NCBI GenBank assembly: GCA_024278775.1
Contig: JAJRSP010000023.1
Location: 1 to 17,455, forward strand
Source of the DNA: Planctomycetota bacterium
Lineage (GTDB): Bacteria > Planctomycetota > Phycisphaerae > UBA1845
Length of the DNA: 17,455 nt
Reading direction: 5' to 3'
The position numbers were made by a program, and so were the translations under genes. Positions 15,009-17,455 of this stretch are shown here, in pieces; position 1 is the stretch's first letter; each line of letters starts with the position of its first letter. A model generated the notes under the pieces. That model made no database searches, had not been told where the DNA came from, and saw only the letters and a list, made by a program, of their open reading frames with translations.

Positions 15009-17318
15009 ATGCCCAACGAACCTGACATATCAGCCCGCGTCACTCAGCGTCTCGACAGTCACTTTTCTCGCTACCCGGCACTCGCGGAACGCATTCACCG
15101 TGAGCTTCTGATGGAGCTTCACCGCCGTGGCGTGGCCACCATCGACGACATTCACGACGAAGCGCGCCGGCGTGCCGGTGAGGCGATGCAGGATGTCCGC
15201 ACGGACCCCAACGAAGCCGAGCGCGACCGATGGGACGACAAGGAACGCGAACTCGCCGAAGAAATCACGCGTGAGATCGTCGAGCGCGAGTTCACACCGG
15301 AAGACGTGGACGATCTGGTTAACCTGACTTTGAAACGCGAGGAGGTGCAGAGCCTGGAAAACGTGGCGGCGATGGCCAACGTCTCGTTCAAAGAACTCGC
15401 CGGGAAGATTAGTCGTTTCTGCCAACTTTCTCTCGGGGAGACGAAGTTGGCACCGGCCGAGGTCATCGCCACACGTGTGGCCCTGATTCGTCACTTCGTG
15501 AGCGACCAGCTCGAGTTCATCGGTGCCGCCAAACACCACCTGACCATTCGCGATTTCGACCACATCGCGTCGCGCATGGTCGGCAACGACGACACGCTCG
15601 GTCGCATCGGCGGAAAAGCGGGCGGCATGCTTCTCGCCCACCGTATTCTGCGCGAAGCCGAGGAAGGCCACGACGACCTCTACCTTCCCGTGGCGATGCC
15701 CGACTCGTGCTATCTGCGCCACGACGTCATCGAGGATTTCCTGAGACTCAACCGACTCGATGATTATCAGATGCAGAAGTACAAGTCGGACGAAGACGTG
15801 GCGCGGGAATATCCGCTGATTCGTGGCGTGTTTCGCAACAGCGATTTTCCGCTCAAAGTTGTTCATGATCTTCGTCGCATCATGGAAAAGATCGGGCAAC
15901 ACCCGCTCATCGTTCGGTCGTCCAGTCTTCTCGAAGACCGCTTTGGCACGGCGTTCTGCGGAAAATACGCGAGTTATTTCCTGGCCAACCAGGGAACGCT
16001 CGAACAACGACTGCGCGCGCTCATGGGGGCCATCGCCGAAGTGTACGCCAGCATCATGGGTCCGGACCCCATCGTCTATCGGCGCGAGCACAACCTGATC
16101 GACTATGTGGAAGGCATGGCCATCCTCATCCAAAAAGTCGTCGGTACGCAGGTTGGTGATTTCTTCCTGCCGGCGTTCGCCGGTGTGGCGTTTTCACGAA
16201 ACGAATTCCGCTGGTCACCACGGATCAAACGTGAAGACGGTCTGCTCCGACTCGTCATGGGTCTGGGGACGCGCGCGGTGGATCGCAGCGGGAGCGACTA
16301 CCCGCGCATGGTCGCGTTGGGTGCCCCCACGCTCAGGCCCGAATCGACCGTGGGTGATATCAGACGATGTTCCCAGAGAATCCTGGACGTGATCGACACG
16401 AAAGCCAATCGCCTGCGTTCCGTGCGGTTTCAGGATGTCCTGGCGCAGGGCGAACCCATCCCCATGCTGGACAAGCTTGTGTCCGTCTATCGCGAAGGCG
16501 AACTCTACCCGCCGACCGGCCTACTCGTCGACGAAAACCCCGAAGACCTCTACATCACCTTTGATAAGCTGTTGCGCGAAACGCCCTTCGCCCAGCGCGC
16601 CCGCGACATGCTCACACGGCTCGAAAGCGTCTACGGCGTTCCAGTCGACATGGAGTTCGCCTGCGACGGCGAAAAGTTTTACGTGTTACAATGCCGCACG
16701 CAGTCCACCGCGCTTGAATGCGGTCCCGTAACCATACCCAAGCAGATCCCCGAGGCGGATGTCATTTTCGACGCGCACCGATACGTGCGTACCTGCCAGA
16801 TCGACCACATCGAATACATCGTCTACGTTGATCCGATCCGGTATGACGGCATATCGACACGAGAAGGACGGTTTTCGGTCGCCCGCGCCATTGGCCGCAT
16901 CAACCGGGCGCTGAAACCAAAGTCTTTCGCGCTCATCGGACCGGGTCGGTGGGGGAGCAATGATCTGCGTCTCGGCGTACCCGTTCACTACGCCGACATT
17001 AACCGTTGTTGTATCTTGATTGAAGTCGCCAGAAAAACAAAGGGGTTCTCGCCCGAGGTCTCTTTCGGCACTCATTTCTTCCAGGATTTGGTTGAAGCCG
17101 ACATCAAGTACCTCGCGCTATACCCGGATGAACCCGGCAATCGATTCAACGATACGTTCATGTCCCAATCGACCAACATGCTCGCCAGCATCTCCCCTGT
17201 CGACGCCGGATTGGAGAACGAGATCCACGTCATCCACATCCCCACAAGCACAGCCGGACGCAAGTTGCAGATCGTGATGGACGGCGAAACCGATGAGGCC
17301 CTCGCCTATCTGGCCTAG
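15009..17318 (+). CDS. PEP/pyruvate-binding (PPDK_N) domain protein, stand-alone
   Basis: A 769-residue protein. Residues 1-190 are a charged helical extension without a recognised family. The ATP-grasp-like PPDK N-terminal domain follows: GRIGGKAGGM (198-207), PLIVRSSSLLEDRFGTAFCG (299-318, the ATP-contacting RSSS loop), an AFAGVAFSRN segment near 385, and the DMEFACDGEKFYVLQCR strand near 550. The C-terminal part has IGPGRWGSND and FGTHFFQDLVEADI blocks. It lacks the swivelling phosphohistidine domain (GGxxSHxA) and the C-terminal PEP-binding barrel, so it is not a complete PEP synthase or pyruvate phosphate dikinase. It may phosphorylate, or sense with ATP, an unknown partner. AGGGAG lies 13 nt before the ATG, a long spacer. 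Confidence 0.85.
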   Translation: MPNEPDISARVTQRLDSHFSRYPALAERIHRELLMELHRRGVATIDDIHDEARRRAGEAMQDVRTDPNEAERDRWDDKERELAEEITREIVEREFTPEDVDDLVNLTLKREEVQSLENVAAMANVSFKELAGKISRFCQLSLGETKLAPAEVIATRVALIRHFVSDQLEFIGAAKHHLTIRDFDHIASRMVGNDDTLGRIGGKAGGMLLAHRILREAEEGHDDLYLPVAMPDSCYLRHDVIEDFLRLNRLDDYQMQKYKSDEDVAREYPLIRGVFRNSDFPLKVVHDLRRIMEKIGQHPLIVRSSSLLEDRFGTAFCGKYASYFLANQGTLEQRLRALMGAIAEVYASIMGPDPIVYRREHNLIDYVEGMAILIQKVVGTQVGDFFLPAFAGVAFSRNEFRWSPRIKREDGLLRLVMGLGTRAVDRSGSDYPRMVALGAPTLRPESTVGDIRRCSQRILDVIDTKANRLRSVRFQDVLAQGEPIPMLDKLVSVYREGELYPPTGLLVDENPEDLYITFDKLLRETPFAQRARDMLTRLESVYGVPVDMEFACDGEKFYVLQCRTQSTALECGPVTIPKQIPEADVIFDAHRYVRTCQIDHIEYIVYVDPIRYDGISTREGRFSVARAIGRINRALKPKSFALIGPGRWGSNDLRLGVPVHYADINRCCILIEVARKTKGFSPEVSFGTHFFQDLVEADIKYLALYPDEPGNRFNDTFMSQSTNMLASISPVDAGLENEIHVIHIPTSTAGRKLQIVMDGETDEALAYLA

Positions 17319-17455
17319 GAGTCTGTCCGAGTATTACCGCTTGACACGTATGCTATGATGCGGGTCGTCGTGAGGGAAGATCGGGACGATTTTTGAGGAC
17401 TCAGGGATGAGCAAGACCTATCGAGCGTGGAATCCGGATCAGACGTATCTGCTGC
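17319..17455 (+). mobile_element. Left end of an insertion sequence, IS1182-like (partial)
   Basis: Immediately after the PEP-domain stop codon, the sequence GAGTCTGTCCGAGTATTACC looks like an IS terminal end; it leads within 90 bp into a transposase start. The true left boundary and any target duplication cannot be fixed because the right end is outside the window. Confidence 0.55.
17407..17455 (+). CDS. Transposase N-terminus, IS1182-type (cut by window edge)
   Basis: Only 16 codons are visible: MSKTYRAWNPDQTYLL. This closely follows the typical opening of IS1182-family DDE transposases (MSKTxRxWxxDQxxLLPPS), which catalyse cut-and-paste movement of the element. GAGGAC lies about 7 nt before the ATG. 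The identification rests on this short but characteristic stretch together with the IS-like upstream end. Confidence 0.65.
   Translation, partial: MSKTYRAWNPDQTYLL

Noticed and set aside
15421..15451. GCCAACTT...AAGTTGGC inverted repeat inside the PEP-domain gene
   Set aside because: An 8-bp stem with a 15-nt loop in coding sequence is within what chance gives in 17 kb, and it is not linked to other signals.
15030..16133. A 367-codon open frame on the minus strand
   Set aside because: It is antisense to the well-supported PEP-domain gene; its length follows from the codon bias of the real gene, and its translation has no recognisable motif.
17341..17359. TTGACA plus TATGAT as the transposase promoter
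   Set aside because: The two elements are only 7 bp apart, far short of the 16-18 bp needed.

Overview
This GC-rich bacterial window probably comes from a member of the Planctomycetota or a related lineage. That placement is an inference from protein architecture: a GT39-type membrane protein with an apparent TPR tail, a membrane Fe-S protein fused to TPRs, and a stand-alone PEP/pyruvate-binding domain protein. No rRNA or other marker gene is present to confirm it. No tRNA, rRNA or CRISPR array was seen.

Left part (1-4413), cellular genes. A glycosyltransferase-39-like membrane protein runs off the left edge on the minus strand (1-1497). A 661-bp gap follows with two perfect 16-bp parS sites (1705-1720, 1963-1978) and a 13/16 match (1606-1621), leading into a chromosomal-type parB (2159-3130) that has no parA beside it. 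ParB carries a Trp in place of the third Arg of its CTP-binding GERRxR motif. parB converges on mobA (molybdenum cofactor guanylyltransferase, 3272-3868) across two hairpins. A 377-bp non-coding stretch and a 55-residue lipoprotein gene (4246-4413) follow.

Centre (4434-12585), a compact Mu-like phage head cassette, all on the minus strand. In transcription order it holds: large terminase (gp28-like); DUF935 portal (gp29-like) broken by a frameshift; I-type protease/scaffold; a small capsid-cement-like protein; gpT-like major head protein; a DUF1320/gp36-like protein; a probable tail-terminator-like protein; two unknown small proteins; and a small fibre-like protein. I found no transposase, repressor, lysis gene, F/gp30 minor head protein, sheath, tube, tape measure or baseplate. 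Several gaps between the head genes carry palindromic or REP-like repeats. The cassette is either a decaying Mu-like remnant or a reduced, possibly domesticated, particle-forming unit.

Right part (12686-17455), cellular genes again. A membrane Fe-S protein with about eight C-terminal TPRs (minus strand) is divergent from a 769-residue PEP/pyruvate-binding domain protein (plus strand). Directly after the stop codon of the latter, the left end of an insertion sequence begins, with the first 16 codons of an IS1182-type transposase before the window ends.

The most useful leads are the tail-less Mu-like head cassette with its frameshifted portal, the altered ParB CTPase motif beside good parS sites, a recurring GTGCCAC/GTGGCAC gapped palindrome found in both genes and gaps, and the Fe-S/TPR fusion with a Ser at one expected ligand position.
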